Assembly: GCA_004357365.1 (NCBI GenBank) | Contig: SMVT01000173.1 | Location: 1-20,960, forward strand | Origin: Nitrospina sp. | GTDB lineage: Bacteria; Nitrospinota; Nitrospinia; Nitrospinales; Nitrospinaceae | Length of the DNA: 20,960 nucleotides | Direction: 5' to 3' | Part shown: piece by piece, positions 12,290 through 20,960 of the stretch | Numbering within the stretch: position 1 is the first letter of the stretch | Layout: every line of letters starts with the position of its first letter | The notes under the pieces: model-generated | Told to the model about the DNA's origin: nothing | What the model saw: the letters and a program-made list of their open reading frames with translations, nothing else | Databases searched by the model: none | Translations under genes and position numbers: made by a program

Positions 12290-13969
12290 ATGATTCAAAA
12301 AACCACGGCCATACTTTTCGCTATTCTATTAACCGCGGCGGCGGTCCATTCCGCATCCCTTGAGGACGATGCCGTCATTTTCCAGGCCTTGGAAGAAGAG
12401 ATGGCCCGTTCCCTTGCTGATTTAAAGGTCGACGTTTTCGGGCCGCCGTATTTCATCACTTATCAAATCCGGCATCACGACCGGGCTGAGGTCGCGGCCA
12501 GTTTCGGCGCGTTAATTCTTTCCGACACCCACCAGGCCCGCACTTTGTTTGTGGATGTGAAAGTGGGCGATCCCCAATTTGACAGTTCCTTTCCGGAAAG
12601 CCACCGCTATTCCGTGGAACAGTTCATTCCGGTAGACAATGATCTGGATTCCCTCAAGCGGGCCCTGTGGTATGAAACCGATCTGCGTTACAAACAGGCC
12701 ATCGTCAGCTTTCTCAGGAAAAAAGGCCGTTTCATCAGCGGAGTGGAAAGCCATGATCTCCCCGATTTTTCCAAAGGGAAATCGGTCCGGGAGCGAATCG
12801 ATCCGATTCCTGAATGGAAGCTCGACATACCGGGATGGGAGCAATTGGTCCGGCAGATATCCAATTTATTCAAGGTGGCCCCCGGGATCGAAAAATCGCG
12901 GGTCAAGATTTTCTCCGACCGGGTGATCCGTTATTACTACGATTCCGATGGGAACAAGATTCGCGACGCTCATCTGAAATATGGATTGAACATTGAAGCC
13001 TGGACCAAAACCGAAGAGGGGACCCAACTGCACGATCAGAAAACCCTTTATTTCGGAAAGATCGATCAGTTCCCGTCACGGGCGGAACTGACCCGGACTA
13101 CCCTCGAATTGATCGCTTCCCTGAAGGAGCTCAAAGCCGCCACTCCCATGGACCCCTACGTGGGTCCGGCTATTTTCAGTCCGGATGCGACGGCGGTGCT
13201 GTTCCATGAAGCCATCGGGCACCGGCTGGAAGGGGACCGCCTGCGAAGGGATAAGGACGGCAAAACCTTCCTGAAAAAAATCGGCCAGCGTATTCTTCCG
13301 GAATTCATTACGGTGGTGGATAACCCGGCTTTGAAGAGCTACCACGGAACGCCCCTGATCGGGCATTATCATACCGACGATCAAGGCCAGCAAAGCCGGG
13401 AGGTGGTTTTAATCGACCACGGGGTGCTGAAAAGTTTTTTGCTGTCCCGGACGCCGGTTCTGGGGTTCAACCGGACCAACGGTCATGCCCGAAGCGACGG
13501 CGTCCACCCGCCCATGTCACGCATGAGTAACTTTGTCGTGAAATCCGACCTCACCCTGGATGCGGCATCGTTGAAGCAAAGGTTGATTGAGGAGGTCAAA
13601 AAGCAGAATAAACCCTACGGTTTGTTCGTCAAGAAAATTGTGGGCGGGGAAACCCAGACGGATAACCGCCAGTTCCAGGTGCTCAAGGGGAAACCTCTGT
13701 ATTTGTACAAGGTGTTTCCGGATGGCAGGGAAGAGCTGGTCCGGGGAGTGGATTTTGTCGGGACCCCGCTTTCCATAATCAGCAAGATTCTGGTGACAGG
13801 CGACGATCCCACCGTCATTAACGGATTTTGCACGGCGGAGTCGGGCGTTCTGCCGGTGGCCAGTATCACTCCCAGTGTCCTGTTGAGCGAAGTCGAATTG
13901 CAGGTCTCCCATCAACCGCAGGTTCGACGACCTATTTTGACCCCGCCGAAGGTGGTTTCCGCCCCATAG
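12290..13969 (+). CDS. Exported TldD/PmbA-family metalloprotease
   Basis: This protein of about 559 residues belongs to the TldD/PmbA zinc metalloprotease family. The catalytic motif HEAIGHRLEGD starts at H306, with H310 and the following Glu as metal ligands. The family ending TPLSIISKILVTGDD and TAESGVLPVASITPSVL is intact. The N-terminus is a Sec signal peptide (IQKTTAILFAILLTAAAVHSA), whereas E. coli TldD is cytoplasmic and about 480 residues. This one should work in the periplasm. The start is uncertain. An in-frame TTG at 12272 lies 14 nt after a strong AGGGAGG (12251-12257), while ATG 12290 lies 32 nt away from it. ATG 12290 also overlaps the stop of a four-codon mini frame (ATG 12279). 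No PmbA partner gene is adjacent, although the family normally forms TldD-TldE heterodimers. Confidence 0.88.
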   Translation: MIQKTTAILFAILLTAAAVHSASLEDDAVIFQALEEEMARSLADLKVDVFGPPYFITYQIRHHDRAEVAASFGALILSDTHQARTLFVDVKVGDPQFDSSFPESHRYSVEQFIPVDNDLDSLKRALWYETDLRYKQAIVSFLRKKGRFISGVESHDLPDFSKGKSVRERIDPIPEWKLDIPGWEQLVRQISNLFKVAPGIEKSRVKIFSDRVIRYYYDSDGNKIRDAHLKYGLNIEAWTKTEEGTQLHDQKTLYFGKIDQFPSRAELTRTTLELIASLKELKAATPMDPYVGPAIFSPDATAVLFHEAIGHRLEGDRLRRDKDGKTFLKKIGQRILPEFITVVDNPALKSYHGTPLIGHYHTDDQGQQSREVVLIDHGVLKSFLLSRTPVLGFNRTNGHARSDGVHPPMSRMSNFVVKSDLTLDAASLKQRLIEEVKKQNKPYGLFVKKIVGGETQTDNRQFQVLKGKPLYLYKVFPDGREELVRGVDFVGTPLSIISKILVTGDDPTVINGFCTAESGVLPVASITPSVLLSEVELQVSHQPQVRRPILTPPKVVSAP

Positions 13970-14105
13970 GACCCTCTCCCAAACCACTGCTATGGGTAAC
14001 CGTCCACCTCTTTTACCATAAAAATCCGGCCCACCCCAACCCAGCTAAAATACCCTTCGTTTCGGTTAAAAAAGTTGGAATAGACCGGATTATTGTGCCT
14101 GTTTT

Positions 14106-14504
14106 TTATTTGCAGTAAATCTTGAGTTTTGAATTACCTAATGTGGCATTGACGATGCGTACTTCGGTAACCCAGTTGCCCTGACTGGCGCTGGTGGCGA
14201 AAATGGATCGGTCCTGCAGTTTGTAACCCAGTTTGCCTCCGGAAGGAATCCTGTCGATATCATAGTTGTCCCCGTTTCCCCGGATGATCAGGACTTCGGC
14301 CATTCCCTGGCCCAGGTTTTCGATTTGGAAATCCTTGTTGCAGTAGGTGGTGGTGCCCGGTTCTAAAACCGCTTGGTTGTTCTCCATGGTTTCGACGAAC
14401 CACGGGTCTACCGTAATTTCATCGGCAGCCCAAACCGGGACAACCCATAAAACACCCGCGATCAGGACGGTCAGCCCCACTAAGATCAAATTTCTCCCTT
14501 TCAT
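14106..14504 (-). CDS. Small exported protein with two cysteines, unknown
   Basis: This 132-residue protein has a clean signal peptide, residues 1-26 (MKGRNLILVGLTVLIAG, cleavage after VWA). The mature part of about 106 residues has two cysteines, C55 (TYCNKD) and C131 (third-last position region, IYCK). They could form a disulphide joining the ends of a compact beta-rich domain. ATG 14504 has an ideal AAGGAG 7 nt upstream; a longer frame from 14579 lacks one. It is divergent from a PAS/sigma-54 enhancer-binding protein, and a sigma-54-like element (14611-14627) points at it. It may therefore be the regulator's target. No known family is recognised. Its C-terminus faces the TldD-like gene (convergent). 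Confidence 0.8.
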   Translation of the reverse strand: MKGRNLILVGLTVLIAGVLWVVPVWAADEITVDPWFVETMENNQAVLEPGTTTYCNKDFQIENLGQGMAEVLIIRGNGDNYDIDRIPSGGKLGYKLQDRSIFATSASQGNWVTEVRIVNATLGNSKLKIYCK

Positions 14505-14610
14505 TGGTTTTCTCCTTTGTATTGGTTTGATTGATTTGTGAAATGCGGGAAGGGTGGCGGGAAAGTCCCCGAAAGCCAAATTCTCCCCTCCTCAGTATTA
14601 CTTTATCTAA

Positions 14611-14627
14611 TACAAAATTGATGCCAA
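14611..14627 (-). promoter_or_regulatory. Candidate sigma-54 (-24/-12) promoter of the small exported protein
   Basis: The minus strand reads TTGGCATCAATTTTGTA. The -24 part TTGGCA is perfect and the -12 part TTGTA differs from TTGCA by one base. The GG-to-G spacing of 10 nt between them is correct. Transcription would start near 14601, leaving a leader of about 97 nt. The -12 C-to-T change lowers confidence. A sigma-70 reading of the same AT-rich stretch is possible. Confidence 0.45.
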
Positions 14628-14821
14628 ACACACCGGATCAATATCTTATTGTTTTTAAATCGGTTAGCGGGTTATTGCGAAGGAAGGTGTCTCCCAGAGC
14701 TGGCCAGAATCCGCCGGTTTTTCCGGACGGCCGTGTAAGGCTCTAAAAAGATTGGAAAAATTTAGTGGCGAAAATTCGCCGGGCGGCAAATATTAACCTA
14801 TAAGTTCTCTCAACCGACTCC

Positions 14822-14845
14822 CTGATAGAAGGAATCAGCTTTTTT
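14822..14845 (+). other. Terminator-like hairpin in the leader of the sigma-54 regulator
   Basis: CTGAT (14822-14826), a 7-nt loop and ATCAG (14834-14838) are followed by C and six T residues, 31 nt before the start codon. The 5-bp stem is short, so it would be a weak terminator or attenuator. Confidence 0.35.
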
Positions 14846-14876
14846 CGAGTGCCAAAAAGTATTTGAAGTTCCCGCC

Positions 14877-16301
14877 ATGAGATATGATCTTGAATACGTT
14901 CTGGACAGCGCGTTAGACGGTGTTTTAATTGTGGCCAGCGATCACCGGTTGGTGCTTTTCAACCGGGCCTGCGAGGAGCTGTGCGATACCTCCCGCCAAG
15001 ATGTGGTGGACAAAGCCTACTGGAAGCTCTCCGACTTCCATCAATCCTGGGAGGCTATTTCCAAAAAGGACGGCAGGATTACGTATGGCGAGTTGGGCGC
15101 CAAAAAGGAACGTATGATGTTGACTCATAAAGAGGGCAAGCGGGTGTGGGTGGAAACGATTTATACCCCCATCTTTGACAAGGAAACCGGGGAAATCGCC
15201 TATGTGATGGGGGTGATCAAAGACATCACCGAACTCAAGCGGATTGAAGACGAAAAGGAACGGCTCCAGAAAGAGTTGGGCAATATCCGGCGCGAGCTGG
15301 AGTCCAAATACGATTTTTCAGCCATCGAGGGAACCTCCTCACAGATTCTGCATGCGTTGAAACTGGCCGCCCAGGTGGCGCCGCAGAACACCACGGTGAT
15401 GCTGGTGGGAGAAAGCGGTACCGGCAAGGAACTGCTGGCCAAGGCCATCCATTACAACAGTTCTCGCGCGTCCCGGCCGTTCGTGGCGCTCAATTGTTCG
15501 GCGTTTCCCGACACCTTGTTCGAAAGCGAACTCTTCGGCTATGAGAAAGGCGCGTTTACCGGCGCCGATAAATCCAAACCGGGGAAAATCGCTTTGGCTT
15601 TGGGCGGCACCTTGTTTCTCGACGAGGTCACCTCCATGAGTGCTGCCACCCAGGCCAAAATTTTACGCGTGATCCAGGAGAGAGAATATGAACCTCTAGG
15701 GGCGGTCCGCTCAACCCTCGCGGATATCCGCATCATCGCCGCCACCAACAAGGATCTGGCACCTCTCGTCAGGGAAGGCTCTTTCCGGGAGGATCTCTAT
15801 TACCGGTTGTTTGTCTATCCCATCACCCTGCCTCCGCTTCGGGAACGAATCGCCGACCTTCCGGCGCTGGTCGAAAGCCTTTTGAAAAAATTCCATCACG
15901 AAATGGGCAAACGTATTCAGGAAATTTCCGCCGAAGCCCTGGAGGTGTTGATGGGATATCATTGGCCGGGTAATGTACGCGAACTTCAAAACGTGATGGA
16001 ACGTTTGGTGATTCTTTCCAAAGAGGACCGGATCGAGGTGCCGGACCTGCCGAGATATCTGGTGGACTCGGCGGGCGCGAAACCCCTGTCTTCAGGAATT
16101 CCGGGTGAGCGGTTCGATCGAAGTTCGCTGGAAAATTCGGTGCACGATTTCGAACGCAACCTGATTCTCAAGGCGCTTCAAAAGTGCGGCAACAACAAAA
16201 CCCGGGCGGCCCACCTGCTGGGCCTCACCCGTTCCACCTTCCGCTATAAGCTGTCTAAAATTTCTCCGGATTATTTTCCCGCGGCGGACCGCAAGGCGAA
16301 A

Positions 16302-16310
<9 letters not shown>
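14877..16310 (+). CDS. PAS-domain sigma-54-dependent enhancer-binding activator
   Basis: This 477-residue transcription activator works with RpoN. A PAS sensor domain covers about residues 5-120 (LDGVLIVASDHRLVLFNRAC, then ETGEIAYVMGVIKDITE), followed by a coiled-coil linker (120-145). The AAA+ domain runs from about 150 to 375. It has Walker A GESGTGKE (178-185), the sigma-54-contacting loop GAFTGA (225-230), Walker B GGTLFLDEV and an arginine-rich FREDLYYRL motif. The C-terminal Fis-type helix-turn-helix is at about 437-465 (NNKTRAAHLLGLTRSTFRYK). There is no receiver domain, so the PAS domain senses a ligand or redox state directly. C32 and C36 in the PAS domain are candidate redox or metal residues. 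No good Shine-Dalgarno site precedes ATG 14877. The last 9 nt overlap the convergent NamZ-family gene. Confidence 0.94.
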
Positions 16311-17483
<1,173 letters not shown>

Positions 17484-17502
17484 GGGCGCGGCGGGTTGTA
17501 GT

Positions 17503-18747
17503 TCATTGAGGCGAATCGGTTACGGGAAACTTAAAACCTTTGTGGATGACGATGATATTGGATTCTTCATCGACATGAAACCGTTTTCTGTCCTGCTCCG
17601 GATCATAACCGATTTCGGTGCCGGGGGGAATCACCACATCCTTGTCGATGATGGCCATGTTGATTGTGCAGTCGGCCCCCACGTGGACCCGGTCCATGAG
17701 GATGGAGTTGATGATGGCGGCGCCGGTGTCGATCTTGACGCTCCGGCCCACCACCGAATCCTGCACGATGCCGCCGCTGATGATAGTGCCCTCGGAGACC
17801 AGGCTGTTGATGGCCTGCCCGCGCCGCCCGTCCTGATTGAACACGAACTTGGCGGGCGGCAGTCCGAAGCCGGAAGTTTTGATCGGCCATTTCAAATTGT
17901 ATAAATTGAACACCGGCTTGATGTTTCTGAGGTCCATGTTGGCCTCCCAGTAACTGCCGATGTTCCCCACGTCGCGCCAGTAACCGATTTCCTCCGGGGT
18001 GATGTCCGGGACCCGGTTCCTGGCGAAATCGTAGGCGAAAACCGGGTGGTCTTTATAAAGCGAGGGCAGGATGTCCTTGCCGAAATCGTGCGAGGAGTCC
18101 GGGTTTTTGGCGTCGGCGTGGAGGACGTCGGTCAAAAACGCTCCGTTGAAAATATAGTTTCCCATCGAGGCGAACGCCGCATCCGTCCGGCCGGGAATGG
18201 GTTGCGGGCTCTCCGGTTTTTCTTGGAAGCCGACCACGCGGCCCGCGTGGTCGACCTGGATGATCCCGAAATGCCGGGCTTCCTCGATGGGGACCGGGAT
18301 CGCGGCGATGGTCACCTCGGCCAGGTTGGAAATGTGGAAGTCGATCATCTGCTGGATGTCCATCCGGTAAATATGGTCGGCCCCGAAAATGGCGACCAGA
18401 TCGTATTCCTTGTCCTGGATCAGGTTGATGTTCTGGTAAATGGCGTCGGCGGTGCCCTGGTACCAGCTATCCCCGGTCCTTTGCTGCGCGGGTACGGGCA
18501 GGATGAAATGGTCCGGCAGGAGCGAACTGAACCGCCAGCCCTCCTGCAAATGTTCAGTCAGCGATTGCGATTTGAACTGGGTCAGGACATAGAGGGAGAA
18601 GATTTTGGAATTGATGAAGTTGCTGAGGACGAAATCGATCAGGCGGTACTTGCCTCCGAACGGAACGGCCGGTTTGGCGCGGTCCTTGGTGAGCGGGTAG
18701 AGGCGGCTGCCTTCGCCGCCGGCCGTGATCATGCCCACGATATTCAT
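17503..18747 (-). CDS. glgC: Glucose-1-phosphate adenylyltransferase GlgC
   Basis: This 414-residue enzyme makes ADP-glucose from ATP and glucose-1-phosphate for glycogen synthesis. The nucleotide-binding start ITAGGEGSRLYPLTKDRAKPAVPFGGKYR spans residues 7-35 (G10-G11, R15 and K25 typical). WYQGTADAIYQN (95-106), FGADHIYRMD (121-130) and GFQEKPE are also present. The C-terminal left-handed beta-helix appears as hexapeptide-like repeats (INSLVSEGTIISGGIV, VHVGADCTINMAIIDKDVVI). This is the normal length. No strong Shine-Dalgarno site precedes ATG 18747. A small CCCGG/CCGGG hairpin lies upstream (18768-18782). The NamZ-family gene follows after 19 nt; no glgA or glgB is in the window. Confidence 0.97.
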   Translation of the reverse strand: MNIVGMITAGGEGSRLYPLTKDRAKPAVPFGGKYRLIDFVLSNFINSKIFSLYVLTQFKSQSLTEHLQEGWRFSSLLPDHFILPVPAQQRTGDSWYQGTADAIYQNINLIQDKEYDLVAIFGADHIYRMDIQQMIDFHISNLAEVTIAAIPVPIEEARHFGIIQVDHAGRVVGFQEKPESPQPIPGRTDAAFASMGNYIFNGAFLTDVLHADAKNPDSSHDFGKDILPSLYKDHPVFAYDFARNRVPDITPEEIGYWRDVGNIGSYWEANMDLRNIKPVFNLYNLKWPIKTSGFGLPPAKFVFNQDGRRGQAINSLVSEGTIISGGIVQDSVVGRSVKIDTGAAIINSILMDRVHVGADCTINMAIIDKDVVIPPGTEIGYDPEQDRKRFHVDEESNIIVIHKGFKFPVTDSPQ

Positions 18748-18858
18748 AGGTTCAGCCAGGTACGCCCGGTATTTCCGGGTGAGCAGGAATAAAATGATGC
18801 CCCACAGTGTCTCATAGATAACCGGTACGGTTCAATGACCGGGAAAAATACAATAACC

Positions 18859-18888
18859 TTGCGGAAATTTGCGGGTTTGACGTATCAT
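18859..18888 (+). promoter_or_regulatory. Candidate promoter giving a leaderless transcript
   Basis: TTGCGG (18859-18864), an 18-nt spacer and TATCAT (18883-18888) form a moderate sigma-70 promoter. Initiation about 7 nt downstream would fall on the A of ATG 18895. This would explain why that gene has no Shine-Dalgarno site. By-eye prediction only. Confidence 0.35.
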
Positions 18889-18894
18889 GAACGC

Positions 18895-19359
18895 ATGCAA
18901 ACCAGACGAATCAGTATATTAATGGCCTGTTGCTGGCTGATCCTGGGGGCGTCCACCGCTACGGCGGGGTTCCTGCACGCCCACACCCATGCGCATCAGA
19001 CGGTGGCCGGCGATGGCGCACCCTGGAGCCCGCATATCCACAAAGCGGTGTCCCCCTTCGAAACCCCAATCGGGGACAAACGCCTCCATTGTGAGTTGCT
19101 GGGGCATAATCCCCTGCTTCCCTGTCCGCATCATCAGATGCCGGCCAAGGGGAAGCGGGCCTGCTTTGTGAGCAACGAATGCGGCGGTGGGCCTTTTCCG
19201 GCACCTCCTTCAAGGTCGGCCGGAGACATGCCCCGGTTTCTGGTTTCCGTGCTCCTGGCAGAAGCAGATGTGCCGATTGTCATGACCGTGTGGCACCACG
19301 CGGTGCTTTACAATCCTTTCCATTCCCATTCCCTCGACCGCCCGCCCCGGGCGCTCTGA
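18895..19359 (+). CDS. His/Cys-rich exported protein, possible metal binder
   Basis: This 154-residue protein is of unknown family. The signal peptide is residues 1-24 (basic QTRR, hydrophobic ISILMACCWLILGA, cleavage after ATA). The mature part starts GFLHAHTHAH. It holds about 14 histidines and four cysteines, notably HIH, HCELLGH, PCPHH, ACFVSNEC, WHH and FHSH. This pattern suggests binding of zinc, copper or nickel in the periplasm. The C-terminus LDRPPRAL recalls tails of small exported proteins in metal-handling clusters, but I cannot place it firmly. ATG 18895 is preferred because the longer frame from 18835 would bury the signal peptide. It lies upstream of a beta-barrel protein gene on the same strand and diverges from glgC. 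Confidence 0.72.
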   Translation: MQTRRISILMACCWLILGASTATAGFLHAHTHAHQTVAGDGAPWSPHIHKAVSPFETPIGDKRLHCELLGHNPLLPCPHHQMPAKGKRACFVSNECGGGPFPAPPSRSAGDMPRFLVSVLLAEADVPIVMTVWHHAVLYNPFHSHSLDRPPRAL

Positions 19360-19505
19360 TCCCACCTTTTTTAATTCAACCCTCATTCCGTAACCGTTAC
19401 CTATCCGTTGTGCGCTGTGCTTTCTTTTCTTGAGGCTTGGCCCATGTTCTTTAAATGGCGGATTCGTGGGGACGAGGCATTTTTGAATCGAGTTTTTCAA
19501 AAGGG

Positions 19506-20759
19506 ATGATCAGAGTGCGAATATTGCAATCAATTCTGTTGTGTACAGGTCTATTTTTAATTGCGGCCATCGCGGTAGCCGGGGAGAAAGAAATTTTTCT
19601 TTCGGATCTTGAGGATAAAGGCGTTTCCCTGCAGGACCTCAATCCTCTAAATGGGGAGACGAAGTATCATGACGATCCAGCCAACCGGACTTTGATCTCG
19701 GGTTATCTCGTGACCTCTTTCCGGCACACCGAGAACGGATTTCCGGATGCGTTTGGGAATGAAACGATATTTGGCGCCGATCCCGCCGGGACGCAGGAGT
19801 TCGGTTTCAATAAGCTGTTAATCGGGATCAGCAAGCGGTTCTCAGATTATGCCTGGATAGCGACGGCTCTGAAAATAGCCACGCATATCGAAGGCGGGGA
19901 ACCGGAGATAGAAACGGAATTGGATGTGGGGAACATTAACCTGATGGCTCCTATTGGGAACGGGTTGATATTCACCCTCGGAAAATTCAAGTCTCCGGTC
20001 AGTTTTGAGCAGGAAGATGCGCCGTTTCTGTTGCAGGCGACACAATCCCTGACCTACCAGTTTGCCTCGCCGGCCAAAATGACCGGAGTGATGCTGACCT
20101 ATCCCTTCAGCATCAACCTGGAGGCCCGCCTGATCGGGTTCAACGGATGGCAATCCGACGGCGATAACAATGACGCCAAGAGCCTGGCGTTTCAAATCGG
20201 CTACGCGCCCATTTACTGGGTGAACACCAAGTTGTCCTATATTGTCGGAGCCGAGTTGGAAAACAACTCACGCGATACGCGCCAGGTGTTCGACCTGGCG
20301 GCAACGCTGACTCCCGGAAATTGGCTGATCGGTCTGGAGGCGGCTTATGGCCGGGAGGAAAATCAGTCGCTGAGAAATCCCGGCGATCATGCCGAGTGGT
20401 TGAGCGGCCAGGTAACTTTGCATTACGATTTCGTCCGGTATTTTGGTTTGACGGGACGTTACAGCTTTCTGGCGGATATCGATGGCAGGGCGGGTATCGA
20501 AGCGGCCCATCGCCAAAAAAGAACGATGAACGAAGTCACCTTCGCTTCGGTGTTTCATATTTCACCCGATTTTCTGGGGTACCTGGGCATGGGCATGATC
20601 CCACAGTCGCAACACCTGATCTCCGGCATCGATGTGAGATTCGAATACCGCTACGACTGGGTCAATGAAACGGGTCCTAACACCATTTTTAAGGATGAAG
20701 CAGGCAACCCCGTCAACAACCGGCACAGTTTCATTGTGGAACTGGTAGCCCGTTTTTGA
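19506..20759 (+). CDS. Outer-membrane beta-barrel protein (porin-like)
   Basis: This protein of about 417 residues has a signal peptide (ILQSILLCTGLFLIAAIAVAG), an acidic N-terminal segment, then many alternating amphipathic beta strands ending in aromatic residues. It finishes VELVARF, and the terminal Phe is the usual signal for insertion by the BAM machinery. The final strands (GYLGMGMIPQ, FEYRYDWVN, RHSFIVELVARF) resemble DUF1597/BBP2-type porins, but the family call is tentative. It should form a pore or receptor in the outer membrane. The start is ambiguous. ATG 19506 directly abuts AAAAGGG, GTG 19515 lies about 9 nt from that site and would still leave a good signal peptide, and ATG 19455 gives a long N-terminal extension. 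A periplasmic protein gene follows after 24 nt. Confidence 0.85.
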   Translation: MIRVRILQSILLCTGLFLIAAIAVAGEKEIFLSDLEDKGVSLQDLNPLNGETKYHDDPANRTLISGYLVTSFRHTENGFPDAFGNETIFGADPAGTQEFGFNKLLIGISKRFSDYAWIATALKIATHIEGGEPEIETELDVGNINLMAPIGNGLIFTLGKFKSPVSFEQEDAPFLLQATQSLTYQFASPAKMTGVMLTYPFSINLEARLIGFNGWQSDGDNNDAKSLAFQIGYAPIYWVNTKLSYIVGAELENNSRDTRQVFDLAATLTPGNWLIGLEAAYGREENQSLRNPGDHAEWLSGQVTLHYDFVRYFGLTGRYSFLADIDGRAGIEAAHRQKRTMNEVTFASVFHISPDFLGYLGMGMIPQSQHLISGIDVRFEYRYDWVNETGPNTIFKDEAGNPVNNRHSFIVELVARF

Positions 20760-20783
20760 ATATTATTCTATAAAGGAAAAACG

Positions 20784-20960
20784 ATGAAAACCAAAACTGT
20801 GAACCTTGTACTTATGATGGTGTTGGGAATACTTTGGATGGCGCCGGAAGCGTGGGCCCATGTGTCCGCGAACGTGAAACTGCTGTCTATAAAGGAAACC
20901 GTACAGCGGCTCCTCCCCCAGGGAAAACTCTTCGTTAAGAAAGTGGATCTGACACCACAC
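20784..20960 (+). CDS. N-terminus of an exported protein, possibly FMN-binding-like (partial)
   Basis: 59 codons are visible before the right edge. AAAGGAAA lies 5 nt before ATG 20784. Residues 1-25 form a signal peptide (hydrophobic VNLVLMMVLGILWM, cleavage after AWA). The mature start HVSANVKLLSIKETVQRLLP-GKLFVKKVDLT recalls the first helix and strand of periplasmic FMN-binding-domain proteins, in which a leucine-rich helix ending LLP precedes F-x-K-x-V-x-L-T. That similarity is from memory and the diagnostic parts lie outside the window. It starts 24 nt after the outer-membrane protein gene and is probably co-transcribed. Confidence 0.75.
   Translation, partial: MKTKTVNLVLMMVLGILWMAPEAWAHVSANVKLLSIKETVQRLLPQGKLFVKKVDLTPH

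Larger units (their letters stand above)
14505..14876. other. Divergent regulatory region between the small exported protein and the sigma-54 regulator
   Basis: No gene is present in this 372-bp region. It contains a sigma-54-like promoter on the minus strand and a small terminator-like hairpin before the regulator, both listed separately. Two short palindromic stretches, CCGCCGGTTTTTCCGGACGG (14711-14730) and GGCGAAAATTCGCC (14767-14780), could be operator or enhancer half-sites for the neighbouring activator. Confidence 0.5.

Noticed and set aside
14767..14787. GGCGAAAATTCGCC stretch as a plus-strand sigma-54 promoter for the regulator itself
   Set aside because: GG to GC spacing is 9 nt instead of 10 and the flanking bases do not match the -24/-12 consensus.
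18046..18792. 248-codon plus-strand open frame opposite glgC
   Set aside because: It is antisense to clear GlgC sequence with Asp/Gly/Val mirror composition.

Overview
The window reads as the chromosome of a Gram-negative bacterium. It has a predicted outer-membrane beta-barrel protein, several Sec signal peptides, a sigma-54-type activator and a yqeY-dnaG-rpoD macromolecular-synthesis operon. Most genes are moderately GC-rich. The lineage cannot be fixed from sequence alone. Gene content and style would suit a Nitrospinota- or Deltaproteobacteria-like organism, but that is an inference.

Region 1 (1-3354). A gene start leaves the left edge on the minus strand, with a strong Shine-Dalgarno site and a plausible promoter. 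Next come a two-segment membrane protein, a fatty-acid-hydroxylase/sterol-desaturase family protein, a 135-bp nested palindromic repeat that looks like a MITE, and two tiny two-helix membrane proteins. A small helical minus-strand protein and an Hsp20 small heat-shock protein follow. The Hsp20 gene has an excellent promoter and a UUCG-tetraloop terminator.

Region 2 (about 3376-7768) looks like an accessory patch. Gene remnants flank it: a 28-codon tail beside hsp20 and the C-terminal end of a PQQ-type beta-propeller. Inside are an exported TPR protein and a visibly AT-rich, ATGA-coupled pair. The pair encodes a threonine-dehydratase-like PLP enzyme and an ornithine-cyclodeaminase-like enzyme, which resembles the EutB/EutC arrangement.

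Region 3 (7769-12015) is the minus-strand operon yqeY-dnaG-rpoD. It starts from a near-consensus promoter (11987-12015). A CAU tRNA, most likely the lysidine-type tRNA-Ile2, begins 8 nt after the rpoD stop.

Region 4 (12016-18747) holds four parts. The first is an unpaired TldD-like metalloprotease carrying a signal peptide. The second is a small exported two-cysteine protein divergent from a PAS/AAA+/Fis enhancer-binding protein, with a sigma-54-like promoter candidate between them. The third and fourth are glgC and a NamZ (DUF1343) family gene, adjacent on the minus strand.

Region 5 (18748-20960) is a plus-strand run of envelope genes: a His/Cys-rich exported protein, a beta-barrel outer-membrane protein and the start of a periplasmic protein with a possible FMN-binding-like N-terminus. 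These three are the best candidate for an undescribed functional module, possibly metal-related. The divergent sigma-54 regulator and small exported protein pair is the second candidate.
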